Shown in pieces: positions 9,606-18,569 of a stretch of DNA of 64,000 bases. Under the pieces are notes generated by a model. It did no database searches. It was given only the letters and a program-made list of their open reading frames with translations, and had not been told where the DNA came from. The stretch is from assembly GCF_029846635.1 (NCBI RefSeq), contig NZ_JARVTG010000002.1:496001-560000 (forward strand), read 5' to 3'. The stretch's first letter is position 1. The number at the start of each line of letters is the position of its first letter. This DNA comes from Pokkaliibacter sp. MBI-7. GTDB taxonomy: Bacteria > Pseudomonadota > Gammaproteobacteria > Pseudomonadales > Balneatricaceae. The position numbers and the translations under genes were made by a program.

Positions 9606-10535
9606 ATGGATTCCAAACTGGCGTTTGTCTTTCCTGGGCAAGGGTCGCAGCATCTGGGGATGTTTGGCGAACTGGCCGAGGCTCACAACGTAATAGGGGA
9701 AACTTTTGCTGAAGCTTCTGATGTTATCGGTATCAATCTGTGGAGTCTGGCTCAGCAGGGTCCTGATGAGGAGCTTAATAAAACTGAAAACACCCAGCCT
9801 TTGCTGCTGACTGCCAGTGTGGCGTTATGGAGATTGTGGCAGCAGTTGGGTGGGCGCACGCCTGGCTATATGGCTGGACATAGTTTGGGTGAGTACACGG
9901 CGCTGGTTTGTTCGGGAGCTATGTCTCTGGTTGATGGCGTGCGATTGGTTCGTACTCGTGGTGAACTTATGCAGGAAGCGGTGCCAGCGGGGCAAGGTGC
10001 GATGGCAGCAATTCTTGGTCTGGACGATGCGGTTGTAGAGGCTTGCTGCGATAAGGCGGCTGAAGGGCAGATAGTGTCAGCAGTGAACTATAATTCTCCC
10101 GGGCAGCTGGTTATCGCTGGTGAGGCTGCTGCTGTTGAGCGTGCCATGGTGTTATGTAAAGAGGCAGGCGCCAAGCGAGCCTTGCCGTTGTCTGTGAGTG
10201 TGCCTTCACACTGCATGTTAATGAAGCCTGCTGCAGATCGACTGGCTGCCATTGTTGCAGATGTAGAGTTGGTTGTGCCTGCCATTGCGGTTGTTCAGAA
10301 CGTAGATGCACAGGTTTCGGACAGTCTGGAAGGTATACGTGAACGTTTGCTTAAACAGTTATACAGCCCTGTATTGTGGACCCGCTCTGTGGAGTTCATG
10401 GTTGCTCAGGGTGTTGAGACTATGCTTGAATGCGGCCCTGGTAAGGTGCTGTCTGGTCTGAATAAGCGTATTGCGCGCACACTCGATGTTGCAGCAATCA
10501 ATGATCCTGCATCGTTGGCCAGTGCGCTGGCCTAA
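9606..10535 (+). CDS. fabD: Malonyl-CoA:ACP transacylase
   Basis: Loads malonyl from CoA onto ACP for fatty acid elongation. The 309-aa product has FPGQGSQ at the N-terminus, the nucleophile Ser93 in GHSLGEY, the catalytic His in SVPSHCM (about 201) and the terminal GPGKVL block. ATG 9606 is preferred over GTG 9600 because AAGAGAGAG upstream gives good spacing and the protein then begins MDSKLAFVFP as in relatives. It lies 18 bp after plsX and 24 bp before fabG. Confidence 0.96.
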   Translation: MDSKLAFVFPGQGSQHLGMFGELAEAHNVIGETFAEASDVIGINLWSLAQQGPDEELNKTENTQPLLLTASVALWRLWQQLGGRTPGYMAGHSLGEYTALVCSGAMSLVDGVRLVRTRGELMQEAVPAGQGAMAAILGLDDAVVEACCDKAAEGQIVSAVNYNSPGQLVIAGEAAAVERAMVLCKEAGAKRALPLSVSVPSHCMLMKPAADRLAAIVADVELVVPAIAVVQNVDAQVSDSLEGIRERLLKQLYSPVLWTRSVEFMVAQGVETMLECGPGKVLSGLNKRIARTLDVAAINDPASLASALA

Positions 10536-10559
10536 CTAAAACTGATAGCGGCTTAGTGT

Positions 10560-11303
10560 ATGAGTATCGAAGGTAAAGTTGCGCTTGTAACAGGTGCTAC
10601 CCGTGGTATCGGGCGTGCCATTGCTCTTGAATTGGGGCGTCAGGGTGCCGTCGTGGTTGGTACTGCTACCTCTGACAAAGGGGCTGCATCCATTTCTGAT
10701 GCACTGGCTGAAGCTGGTGTCAAAGGTAGAGGGATGGTTCTGGATGTAGCGGATACAGACAGTATTCAGTCCGTGGTTGATGCTGTCGCCAGCGAGTATG
10801 GTGCCATCCAGATTCTTGTCAACAATGCAGGTATCACCAAGGATAATATCCTGATGCGCATGAAAGATGATGAGTGGGATCAGGTGGTTAATACCAATAT
10901 GAGCTCTGTTTATCGTCTGTCCAAGGCATGTCTGCGTGGCATGACAAAGGCTCGTTGGGGGCGTATCGTTAGCATCAGCTCAGTAGTTGGCTCGATGGGT
11001 AATGCAGGTCAGGCAAACTATGCAGCAGCTAAGGCGGGTATTGAGGGCTTTACTCGTGCATTGGCACGGGAAGTTGCCTCTCGCAATATTACGGTCAATG
11101 CCGTCGCGCCGGGTTTTATTGATACTGATATGACCAGTGGCCTAGCTGAAGAGCATAAGACTCATCTTAAAGGTCAAATCCCTATGGCCCGACTGGGCCT
11201 GCCTACAGAAATTGCATCTGTAGTAGGTTTCCTTGCGGGCGAAGGTGCTGCTTACATGACTGGTGAGACCCTGCATGTTAACGGTGGTATGTACATGGGC
11301 TGA
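10560..11303 (+). CDS. fabG: 3-oxoacyl-ACP reductase FabG
   Basis: NADPH-dependent first reduction of each fatty-acid elongation cycle. The 247-aa short-chain dehydrogenase has TGATRGIG for cofactor binding, NNAG, the catalytic Ser in SISSVVG, and YAAAK (Tyr/Lys). The C-terminal HVNGGMYMG is typical of FabG. Placement between fabD and acpP is the standard order. Confidence 0.96.
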   Translation: MSIEGKVALVTGATRGIGRAIALELGRQGAVVVGTATSDKGAASISDALAEAGVKGRGMVLDVADTDSIQSVVDAVASEYGAIQILVNNAGITKDNILMRMKDDEWDQVVNTNMSSVYRLSKACLRGMTKARWGRIVSISSVVGSMGNAGQANYAAAKAGIEGFTRALAREVASRNITVNAVAPGFIDTDMTSGLAEEHKTHLKGQIPMARLGLPTEIASVVGFLAGEGAAYMTGETLHVNGGMYMG

Positions 11304-11349
11304 TGCAAACAGCATCTAACCTTGTAATCTCCGATAAATTATTGATAAT

Positions 11350-11371
11350 GTGCCGCAGATATATGCGGCAC
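11350..11371. repeat. Stem-loop between fabG and acpP
   Basis: GTGCCGCA (11350-11357) and TGCGGCAC (11364-11371) form a perfect 8-bp stem with a 6-nt loop in the 175-bp fabG-acpP gap. No T-run follows on either strand, so it is not a standard terminator. It could stabilise or process mRNA, letting the very abundant AcpP be made separately from fabG. Confidence 0.5.
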
Positions 11372-11478
11372 CTGTAAAAAGGCGCCTCTCCTGCCAAGCT
11401 TGGCAAAGGACGTGGGTTTACCTAAAATAGCCATCCGCATTTGATAATGTGGGTTGTGTTGAGCAAATAGGATACGTT

Positions 11479-11712
11479 ATGAGCACTATTGAAGAGCGCG
11501 TAAAAAAGATCGTTGCTGAGCAGCTTGGTGTTAAAGAAGACGAAATCACTCTTGAGTCTTCTTTTGTAGATGACCTGGGTGCTGACTCCCTGGACACCGT
11601 TGAGCTGGTTATGGCTCTGGAAGAAGAATTCGAGACCGAAATTCCAGACGAAGAAGCTGAAAAGATCTCTACTGTTCAGGCTGCCATTGATTACATCAAA
11701 GCTCATCAATAA
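11479..11712 (+). CDS. acpP: Acyl carrier protein
   Basis: 77-aa acidic carrier of growing acyl chains. Ser37 in the GADSLDTVE motif is the 4'-phosphopantetheine site. The start MSTIEERV at 11479 follows ATAGGATA; an in-frame codon at 11449 would add ten residues unlike any ACP. A strong terminator lies just downstream, so acpP can be expressed as a short separate transcript. Confidence 0.97.
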   Translation: MSTIEERVKKIVAEQLGVKEDEITLESSFVDDLGADSLDTVELVMALEEEFETEIPDEEAEKISTVQAAIDYIKAHQ

Positions 11713-11736
11713 GCACTAGACCTGTTCGGTTTCATG

Positions 11737-11777
11737 AAAAGCCGCTTCTATTGAGTAAATAGAGCGGCTTTTCTTTT
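11737..11777 (+). terminator. Rho-independent terminator between acpP and fabF
   Basis: AAAAGCCGCT (11737-11746) pairs perfectly with AGCGGCTTTT (11763-11772), followed by CTTTTC. Since fabF starts only 24 bp later on the same strand, this is probably a partial terminator that sets a high acpP to fabF ratio. Confidence 0.8.
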
Positions 11778-11800
11778 CAGTAACGTTGGAGGATATGCGC

Positions 11801-13039
11801 ATGTCTCGGAGAAGAGTGGTAGTGACGGGGCTCGGCATGCTCACCCCCCTGGGGAATACAGTCGAAGAAACCTGGAGCAACATTCTTGCCAGCAAAAGCG
11901 GCATCGGACTTATCGAGCATTTTGACACCGCTGCTTTCAGCACGCGTTTTGGCGGTTGTGTAAAAGATTTCGATACCAGTCTGTACATGGATAGTAAAGA
12001 AGCCAAAAAAATGGACCTTTTTATCCAATACGGTATGGCGGCTGCTCAACAGGCAATTCAAGACGCCGGACTCATAAGTGACTCCCTGGATCTGGATCGT
12101 GTTGGTGTGGCAATAGGCTCTGGCATTGGTGGATTGCCAATGATTGAGAAAAACCACGATGTTCTGAACGCTTCCGGGCCAAGACGCATATCCCCCTTCT
12201 TTGTTCCTGGTTCCATCATCAATATGATTTCTGGCAACCTTGCGATCCGCTATGGTTTCAAGGGACCAAATATTGCTATCACGACTGCCTGTACCACTGG
12301 TACACACAATATTGGCTTTGCGGCGCGAATGATCAGTCATGGCGATGCAGATGTCATGTTGGCTGGTGGTGCTGAAATGGCTACCACTCCGTTAGGTCTG
12401 GGTGGTTTTGCTGCTGCCCGTGCGCTATCCACACGTAATGATGACCCGACGGCAGCAAGCCGGCCCTGGGATCAGGATCGTGATGGTTTCGTATTGAGCG
12501 ATGGTGCTGGTGTGCTGGTTCTGGAAGAGTATGAACATGCAAAAGCCCGCGGCGCGACGATTTATGCTGAGCTGATTGGTTTTGGCATGAGTGATGACGC
12601 TTACCATATGACCTCACCGCCTGAAGATGGTGCAGGCGCTGCGCAGTCCATGCACAATGCCGTCAAGGATGCAGCCTTGAATGTGGAGGAAGTGGATTAC
12701 ATCAACGCTCACGGTACATCTACTCCAGCAGGTGATAAAGCTGAGTCTAACGCAGTGAAGTCTGTGTTTGGTGAGCATGCGTATAAACTTACTGTCAGCT
12801 CTACCAAATCGATGATTGGGCATCTGTTAGGTGCTGCAGGCGCTGTAGAAGCTGTGTTCTGCACGCTGGCACTGCGTGATCAGGTGGTACCGCCCACTAT
12901 CAACCTTGAAAATCCGTCGGAGGGTTGTGACCTTGACTATGTGCCGGGTGCTGCCCGACAAGCAAAAATTGATGTGACTGTCTCCAATTCCTTTGGTTTT
13001 GGCGGCACAAACGGCACCCTTATTTTCCGCAAGGTGTGA
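11801..13039 (+). CDS. fabF: 3-oxoacyl-ACP synthase II
   Basis: Condensing enzyme KAS II that elongates acyl-ACP with malonyl-ACP. The 412-aa product has the Cys-His-His triad: Cys164 in TTACTTG, His in NAHGTST and His in [11 protein letters not shown], and ends [13 protein letters not shown] 11801 is chosen because TTGGAGGA sits seven bases upstream; an in-frame TTG at 11786 is part of that ribosome site. The stop overlaps the pabC start. Confidence 0.96.
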   Translation: MSRRRVVVTGLGMLTPLGNTVEETWSNILASKSGIGLIEHFDTAAFSTRFGGCVKDFDTSLYMDSKEAKKMDLFIQYGMAAAQQAIQDAGLISDSLDLDRVGVAIGSGIGGLPMIEKNHDVLNASGPRRISPFFVPGSIINMISGNLAIRYGFKGPNIAITTACTTGTHNIGFAARMISHGDADVMLAGGAEMATTPLGLGGFAAARALSTRNDDPTAASRPWDQDRDGFVLSDGAGVLVLEEYEHAKARGATIYAELIGFGMSDDAYHMTSPPEDGAGAAQSMHNAVKDAALNVEEVDYINAHGTSTPAGDKAESNAVKSVFGEHAYKLTVSSTKSMIGHLLGAAGAVEAVFCTLALRDQVVPPTINLENPSEGCDLDYVPGAARQAKIDVTVSNSFGFGGTNGTLIFRKV

Positions 13040-13881
13040 TGCTGTTTCTGCCGGCTTCACTGGTCGATGGTCAGCCTTCTGATCAAATCAGTATTCTGGA
13101 TAGAGGGCTGATGTACGGCGATGGACTGTTTGAAACGGTTCGTATCGTATGCTCTCAACCTGCTCTCTGGGCGTTGCACTGGCAACGTCTGGAAGCAGGC
13201 TTAACCCGCCTTAATTTCTCCTTCAATGCTGAGGCTTTGCAGCAATCGCTGCTGAGTGACATCGAACGTCTGCTATTTGTTGCTGAGTTAACTGAGGCAA
13301 CCCTAAAAATCACCATAACACGTGGTATTGGCCAGCGTGGCTATCGATATACTGCAGACGCGCCACTGACTCGTATTGTCACTGTATTTCCTGCGACTGA
13401 TGTTGAAGCTCTGGCCAGAACGGGTATTAAAGTGCGACTTTGTTCGTTGCGGCTTGCGCGGTCGGAGGTGCTGGCCGGGTTGAAGCATCTAAATCGCATG
13501 GAGCAGGTGATCGCTCGTAATGAGTGGAATGATCCCGAGTACTACGAGGGCATTCTGAATGACACCGCTGGCAATATGATCTGCGGTACCATGAGCAATC
13601 TTTTTCTGGTCAAGGAGCGAGTACTGCTTACCGCTGATGTGAGCGGGTGTGGTATAGCAGGGACCAGACGCCGTTGGTTGCTTGAAAATGCCAATGGCCT
13701 TGGGCTTGAGGCCAGGGTTGGTATTTTCAATCTTGAGGACTTATCGAGCGCAGATGAGGTTTTCTTCTGCAATGCGCTTATTGGCATTCTTCCTGCGGTG
13801 GAAGTGGCAGATAGAACATTACCGTCCAGAGATATAAGTTTGCGATTGCGAGAAGCGTTGCTAGAGGCTGAGTATCAATAA
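13039..13881 (+). CDS. pabC: Aminodeoxychorismate lyase
   Basis: PLP enzyme of fold type IV that releases pyruvate from aminodeoxychorismate to give p-aminobenzoate. The 280-aa product shows DRGLMYGDGLFET, the PLP lysine in AGLKHLNRME, and the NLF and NALIG elements. ATG 13039 shares one base with the fabF stop (TGATG); GTG 13036 is an alternative. pabC lying in the fatty-acid operon is usual in Gammaproteobacteria. The stop overlaps mltG by one base. Confidence 0.93.
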   Translation: MLFLPASLVDGQPSDQISILDRGLMYGDGLFETVRIVCSQPALWALHWQRLEAGLTRLNFSFNAEALQQSLLSDIERLLFVAELTEATLKITITRGIGQRGYRYTADAPLTRIVTVFPATDVEALARTGIKVRLCSLRLARSEVLAGLKHLNRMEQVIARNEWNDPEYYEGILNDTAGNMICGTMSNLFLVKERVLLTADVSGCGIAGTRRRWLLENANGLGLEARVGIFNLEDLSSADEVFFCNALIGILPAVEVADRTLPSRDISLRLREALLEAEYQ

Positions 13882-14915
13882 TGAAGTGGTTAATGAGGTT
13901 GTTGCTGACCATTCTGGTGCTGGTTGTTGCTGGGTCATTTGCATGGCAATGGGGATGGCAGCAATTAAACAAACCACTGGCACTGCAGAATGATAATCAG
14001 GTTTACACATTGCGCCCGGGCAGTTCACTGAATCAGGTTGCCAAGGATGTAGAGCGCTTAGGATTAATGCAGCATGCCAGGCTGCTGTTACTGTATAACC
14101 GATGGAAACACCCTAATGCCACCATCAAGGCGGGAGAGTATCAGTTGTCTCCTGGTCTGACTCCTTTGCAGTTATTGCAGATGATGCAGGAAGGCAAAGT
14201 AGTGGAATATCGCGTCACCCTGGTGGAAGGGCATTCCTTCAAAGACTTCCTTCGCATCCTGCATGAGCAGGAGAAGTTAGCGAGTGTATTGGATGGTATG
14301 ACACCTGCCGCTGTTATGCAGAAGCTGGGGCATGAGGGGCAGCACCCGGAAGGGCGGTTTTTCCCTGATACCTATGTCTATCATTCAAGTATGTCTGATG
14401 CTGATGTGCTTTCTCAGGCCTATGACCGTATGCAGAAAGTACTGAGTGAAGAGTGGAAGCAACGGGCAGATGGTTTGCCCTATCGGAACTCCTACGAGGC
14501 GCTGATTATGGCTTCGATTGTTGAGAAAGAAACAGGCGTTCCCGAAGAGCGTGACAAGATTGCAGGCGTTTTTGTACGCAGGCTCGAAAAGGGGATGCGA
14601 TTACAGACCGACCCGACGGTGATCTACGGCTTGGGTGATTCCTACGATGGCAACATTACCAAGGCGGATTTGAACAGCCCAACCCCTTACAACACTTACA
14701 CCATTGTTGGCCTCCCTCCTACGCCGATCGCTATGCCCGGAGCGGCAGCTATTCATGCTGCATTGCATCCAGCGGAGGGAACTGCACTTTATTTTGTCGC
14801 CACCGGTAATGGCGGGCACACGTTCTCTGATTCACTTCAGGAGCACAATCAAGCGGTGAGCCAATACCTGAAGGTATTGAAAAATCGTCCCAAGGCAGAA
14901 GACAAAAGCAAATGA
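13881..14915 (+). CDS. mltG: Endolytic murein transglycosylase MltG
   Basis: Inner-membrane enzyme that cuts nascent glycan strands and is thought to terminate peptidoglycan polymerisation. The 344-aa product has one N-terminal membrane segment (about 3-22), a LysM-like region and the YceG domain with the catalytic Glu in ASIVEKETG, followed by LQTDPTVIYGLG, GLPPTPIAMPG and FSDSLQEHN. It overlaps pabC by 1 bp and tmk by 4 bp. Confidence 0.94.
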   Translation: MKWLMRLLLTILVLVVAGSFAWQWGWQQLNKPLALQNDNQVYTLRPGSSLNQVAKDVERLGLMQHARLLLLYNRWKHPNATIKAGEYQLSPGLTPLQLLQMMQEGKVVEYRVTLVEGHSFKDFLRILHEQEKLASVLDGMTPAAVMQKLGHEGQHPEGRFFPDTYVYHSSMSDADVLSQAYDRMQKVLSEEWKQRADGLPYRNSYEALIMASIVEKETGVPEERDKIAGVFVRRLEKGMRLQTDPTVIYGLGDSYDGNITKADLNSPTPYNTYTIVGLPPTPIAMPGAAAIHAALHPAEGTALYFVATGNGGHTFSDSLQEHNQAVSQYLKVLKNRPKAEDKSK

Positions 14916-15547
14916 CAAGAGGTTGTTTCATAACGCTTGAAGGTACTGAGGGAGCGGGTAAGACAACTGCACTGGCGCACATCGTCGCCTGGCTGAAGCA
15001 TAGAAATATTTCTTATGTGCTTACAAGAGAGCCTGGAGGCACGCCTATAGCAGAGGAGATTCGCCAGCTCGTTCTTTCTCCTCGTGATGAACAGGTGGTC
15101 CCTCTTAGTGAGTTGCTGCTGGTGTTTGCGGCTCGAGCACAACATATTGAAAAATTGATCAAACCAACGCTGAGCCAGGGTACCTGGGTGGTATGTGATC
15201 GTTTTACTGACAGCACCTATGCCTATCAGGGGGGCGGGCGACAGTTGCCATTTGAGCCAATTGTGCAACTGGAAAACCTGGTACAGGCAGGCTTCCAGCC
15301 CGATTTGACGCTCTTGCTTGATGTCACTCCGGAGGTCGGTATGCGTCGTGCCTCTCGTCGTAGCGCGGCCGATCGAATCGAACAAGAAGCCATGAGCTTC
15401 TTCCAGCGCGCCAGGCAGGCATTTTTGGCGCGTGCAGAGTCCGCGCCTGAGCGTTTTCGTGTAATCAATGCAGATCAGAACCTGGAGTCGGTAAAGGATC
15501 AAATCACTCAAGCGCTGAGTGGTTGGTCGGAGCTGCATCGTGGCTGA
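14912..15547 (+). CDS. tmk: Thymidylate kinase
   Basis: Phosphorylates dTMP to dTDP. The 211-aa product has the P-loop EGTEGAGKTT, the TREPGGTPIAEEIR block and DRFTDSTYAYQGGGR for nucleotide binding. ATGA overlap with the mltG stop shows coupling. The 3' end overlaps holB by 8 bp. Confidence 0.96.
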   Translation: MTRGCFITLEGTEGAGKTTALAHIVAWLKHRNISYVLTREPGGTPIAEEIRQLVLSPRDEQVVPLSELLLVFAARAQHIEKLIKPTLSQGTWVVCDRFTDSTYAYQGGGRQLPFEPIVQLENLVQAGFQPDLTLLLDVTPEVGMRRASRRSAADRIEQEAMSFFQRARQAFLARAESAPERFRVINADQNLESVKDQITQALSGWSELHRG

Positions 15548-16556
15548 GTTATTGCCCTGGCAGCAGTCAATCTGGCAGCAGGTTATTGCTCGGCATGAGC
15601 AGGGGCGCCTCCCTCATGCATTGCTGCTCAATGGGCCGGAGGGAGTGGGAAAGCGGCAGTTCGCTGAGTACATGTCTGCCTGGTTTTTGTGTTCGGCTCA
15701 GCAGCAGGCTCCCTGTGGTCAATGTCGTAGTTGTATGCTGTTAGGGCACGGTAGTCACCCAGACAGAATGGTGATTGTGCCAGAGGGCGCACAGGGAACC
15801 ATTAAAGTGGATGCTATCCGTCAGGTGAGTGAGTTTAGTGCGGAAACTGCGCAACAGGGTAATGGTAAGGTGGTGCTGGTACAGAATGCTGATCGGTTGA
15901 ATGTACAAGCGGCCAATGCGCTGTTGAAAAATCTCGAAGAGCCTCCAGCGCGGACGCTCTTTATTTTATGGTCAGCACATTTTGCCAGGCTGATGCCTAC
16001 CATTCGAAGTCGATGCCAACAGTTAGCCTTCTCGCTGCCCGCTACAGAAGATTCGCAAAAATGGTTGGTGCAACAGGGTGTCGGTGCGGATCAGTTTCCC
16101 CAGTTGCTCAACATCGCTCGCGGTTCCCCTCTGAAGGCGCTGGAGTATCATGAGGCCAATCTGCTACAGGTATGGGATGAGTGGCAGCAACAACTGATCG
16201 GACTGCAGACCGGCAGGGTCAGTGTTTCTGAGCTGGCAGAACTATGGAAGAATCGCCAGACAGGCATGATTCTCAGTTGGCTGTCGGACTGGATAAGCGA
16301 GGCCGTCAAGCAGATGATGGGAGCGGTGCATTCAACCGGTTTGTTTCAGCCTGAGCTGCTGAGTGCGGCTGTTGCAACTGCCCGAGCCTCTGAGTGGTTG
16401 GCGTTTTATGAAAAACTAAATGTTTTAAGAGTGCAGTTGGATGGCACGGCTAATCTCAATCCGTCTTTGGCTCTGGAAACGATATTGATCGAATGGTCTC
16501 GACTGATGCGGACGAGTTCTCGGTCCAGAGTGGACGGCAAACCCGTGAGGAATTGA
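15540..16556 (+). CDS. holB: DNA polymerase III delta-prime subunit
   Basis: Clamp-loader subunit that helps open the beta clamp. The 338-aa product has a P-loop-like GPEGVGKRQ, a zinc-binding set (CSAQQQAPCGQCRSC), the LLKNLEEPP stretch and an RSRC motif. Start GTG 15540 is chosen because CGGAG lies seven bases upstream; an earlier in-frame start at 15519 lies deeper inside tmk. PilZ follows after one base. Confidence 0.92.
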   Translation: MAELLPWQQSIWQQVIARHEQGRLPHALLLNGPEGVGKRQFAEYMSAWFLCSAQQQAPCGQCRSCMLLGHGSHPDRMVIVPEGAQGTIKVDAIRQVSEFSAETAQQGNGKVVLVQNADRLNVQAANALLKNLEEPPARTLFILWSAHFARLMPTIRSRCQQLAFSLPATEDSQKWLVQQGVGADQFPQLLNIARGSPLKALEYHEANLLQVWDEWQQQLIGLQTGRVSVSELAELWKNRQTGMILSWLSDWISEAVKQMMGAVHSTGLFQPELLSAAVATARASEWLAFYEKLNVLRVQLDGTANLNPSLALETILIEWSRLMRTSSRSRVDGKPVRN

Positions 16557-16557
16557 A

Positions 16558-16890
16558 ATGGCACACGGAATACTGAACTGTACGTTTGATAGCAAGACCA
16601 TGTTGTATCAGTGCTATATGCCTTTCATTGAACGAGGTGGCTTGTTTATCCCTACTCAGCGTACCTATCAGCTGGGTGATGAAGTATTCGCGGTATTAAC
16701 TATTATGAGTGAGCCTGAAAAGGTACCGGTCTCCGGCAAAGTGATCTGGATTACTCCGCCCGGTGGTCAGAATAATCGCCCGGCGGGTGTTGGAATTCAG
16801 GTCAATCCGCAAGACGAAGCGGCTATTCGTAAACTCGAAACGCTGCTGGCGGGAACTCAGGAATCTGATACCACTACGTTCACAATGTAA
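16558..16890 (+). CDS. pilZ: PilZ-domain protein (type IV pilus PilZ)
   Basis: 110-aa single-domain protein matching PilZ itself, needed for type IV pilus assembly in Pseudomonas and Xanthomonas. The cyclic-di-GMP RxxxR motif is absent from its N-terminus, as in the founding PilZ, so c-di-GMP binding is not expected. GKVIWITPPGGQNNRPAGVG is the conserved core. The order holB-pilZ-tatD is conserved in Pseudomonas. A 142-bp gap with nothing recognised follows. Confidence 0.9.
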   Translation: MAHGILNCTFDSKTMLYQCYMPFIERGGLFIPTQRTYQLGDEVFAVLTIMSEPEKVPVSGKVIWITPPGGQNNRPAGVGIQVNPQDEAAIRKLETLLAGTQESDTTTFTM

Positions 16891-17032
16891 TATCTGATCA
16901 GCAGTGTGATGGATTGTAGTTAGTCAGCTGAATGATCTCTTCTAATATGAACTGCTGATTGTGAGTCAGAGAATCTGTCTCCAGGCAAATTAGTATTCGT
17001 TCTTACTCACTAAAGTGTCTTATTGAATACTC

Positions 17033-17812
17033 ATGAATATTGTCGATTCCCATTGTCACCTGAACATGTTGAAGCCAGAGCAGGCTGATGGTCTGGACTA
17101 CATACTGCGTGCAGCCAGAGAGCGTGGTGTCGCAGAGTTTCTATGTATAGGCGTCGATCTGGATAAGTGGCAAGAGGTGCGTGAAATCGCTGAACGGCAT
17201 GACGATGTTTACGCCACCGTCGGGATCCATCCATTACACCCGGTAGACTCGTTACCATCTGAAGAAGCGTTGATGATCCTGGCTGATCACCCAAAAGTAT
17301 TGGCGATCGGCGAAGCTGGGCTCGACTATTTCTATACGGAAAGTCATGAGCAGCGTGAAGCACAAAAGCAGGTATTCGGTCTGCAATTGCGTGTTGCCAG
17401 TAAGTTGAATCTGCCTATCGTCGTTCATACTCGAGAAGCCAGAGAGGATACTCTGGAGCTGATTCGTGCCTACGGTTCAACACAGTCAGCGGGTGTGCTG
17501 CATTGCTTTACCGAGAACTGGGAAATGGCCAAAGCTGCACTGGATCTCGGATACTACATTTCATTCTCTGGCATCCTTACCTTCCGTAATGCAGACAGCT
17601 TGCGTGAAGTCGCGCGTAAGGTGCCACTGGATCGCGTATTGGTTGAGACAGACTCACCATATCTGGCACCGGTCCCGCATCGCGGAAAAACCAATGAACC
17701 ACAATACGTTGTTGAAGTGGCGCAATGTCTGGCTGATCTTCATCAGTTGCCTTTGGCCAGAATGGCTGAGCTTACAACTGCGAACTATAAAGCGCTGTTT
17801 CATCGCACTTAA
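17033..17812 (+). CDS. TatD-family metal-dependent hydrolase (YcfH-like)
   Basis: 259-aa TIM-barrel hydrolase of the TatD DNase family. Metal ligands appear in VDSHCHLN (HxH), GEAGLDYF, VVHTREA, LHCFT and VETDSPYLAP. E. coli relatives are 3'-5' exonucleases or D-aminoacyl-tRNA deacylase-like enzymes; the exact substrate here is unknown. It is followed after 16 bp by the DUF1285 gene, likely in the same transcript. Confidence 0.9.
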   Translation: MNIVDSHCHLNMLKPEQADGLDYILRAARERGVAEFLCIGVDLDKWQEVREIAERHDDVYATVGIHPLHPVDSLPSEEALMILADHPKVLAIGEAGLDYFYTESHEQREAQKQVFGLQLRVASKLNLPIVVHTREAREDTLELIRAYGSTQSAGVLHCFTENWEMAKAALDLGYYISFSGILTFRNADSLREVARKVPLDRVLVETDSPYLAPVPHRGKTNEPQYVVEVAQCLADLHQLPLARMAELTTANYKALFHRT

Positions 17813-17828
17813 CCGGTGAGGAGGGTAT

Positions 17829-18368
17829 ATGGCTATTGATCTAGCATCTCTGCAGCAGCATGCGGCAGCTGATGGCCTCCCTCCGGTTGAAGAATGGTAT
17901 CCTGATTTTTGTGCTGATATGGATCTGGTCATACGGGCTGATGGTACCTGGGTTCATGAGGGAGGAGAGTTCAGGCGTCCAGCATTGATGAAGTTATTCT
18001 CCCGTATCCTTCGTCTGGACGATGATGGCTGCTATTACCTGGTTACACCGGTAGAGAAAGTACGTATTCAGGTAGAAGACGCGCCTTTTGTTATTTTGGC
18101 AGCCGAGGTACGCGATGACAGTGTGGTAATGGTCACTAACTGTGAAGAGGTGATCACACTTGGATGTGAGCATCCCATGCGTGTCAGGGCTGCTCATGGC
18201 AACGCTAGTGAAATTCCTTATGTCCTGGTGCGCAAAAACCTCTGGGCAAGGCTTCATCGCAACGTTTTTTACCAGCTGGTTGAGCTGGCTGAGCAGCGTA
18301 CCGAACAAAATATCGAGGGAATGTGGCTGCAGAGTCAGAATGAATGGTTTTGTCTTGGGAATCTGTAA
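17829..18368 (+). CDS. DUF1285 family protein
   Basis: 179-aa protein of the DUF1285 family, a two-domain beta-rich fold of unknown function found in Proteobacteria. The N-terminus PPVEEWYPDFCADMDLVIRADG and the central YYLVTPVEKVRIQVEDAPF are the family's conserved blocks. The start ATG 17829 is preceded by GAGGAGGG. No signal or membrane segment is seen. Confidence 0.85.
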   Translation: MAIDLASLQQHAAADGLPPVEEWYPDFCADMDLVIRADGTWVHEGGEFRRPALMKLFSRILRLDDDGCYYLVTPVEKVRIQVEDAPFVILAAEVRDDSVVMVTNCEEVITLGCEHPMRVRAAHGNASEIPYVLVRKNLWARLHRNVFYQLVELAEQRTEQNIEGMWLQSQNEWFCLGNL

Positions 18369-18537
18369 CTGGAGTGGTCTACAGCTGTTTCAATCACCAC
18401 AGTCTTGTCTTTTGTCGAAAGTGCTTCCTCAAATGGGCACTTGATGCCCTCATTTCTTTATCGCTCTCAGTATTCTGATCTCTCGTCATGCATTCTTGTG
18501 GCTTAAGCAGCTTAACTCGCTTACGATTTGCCCTGTA

Positions 18538-18554
18538 TTAATAGTACGTATTAA
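18538..18554. promoter_or_regulatory. Inverted repeat at the promoter of the KfrA-like gene
   Basis: TTAATA (18538-18543) and TATTAA (18549-18554) form a perfect inverted repeat around GTACG, 16 bp upstream of the ATG at 18570 and overlapping an AT-rich promoter-like stretch. Plasmid KfrA proteins repress their own promoters through inverted repeats, so this is a candidate autoregulatory operator; that step is inference. Confidence 0.5.
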
Positions 18555-18569
18555 GTACTGGAGTTTTAT

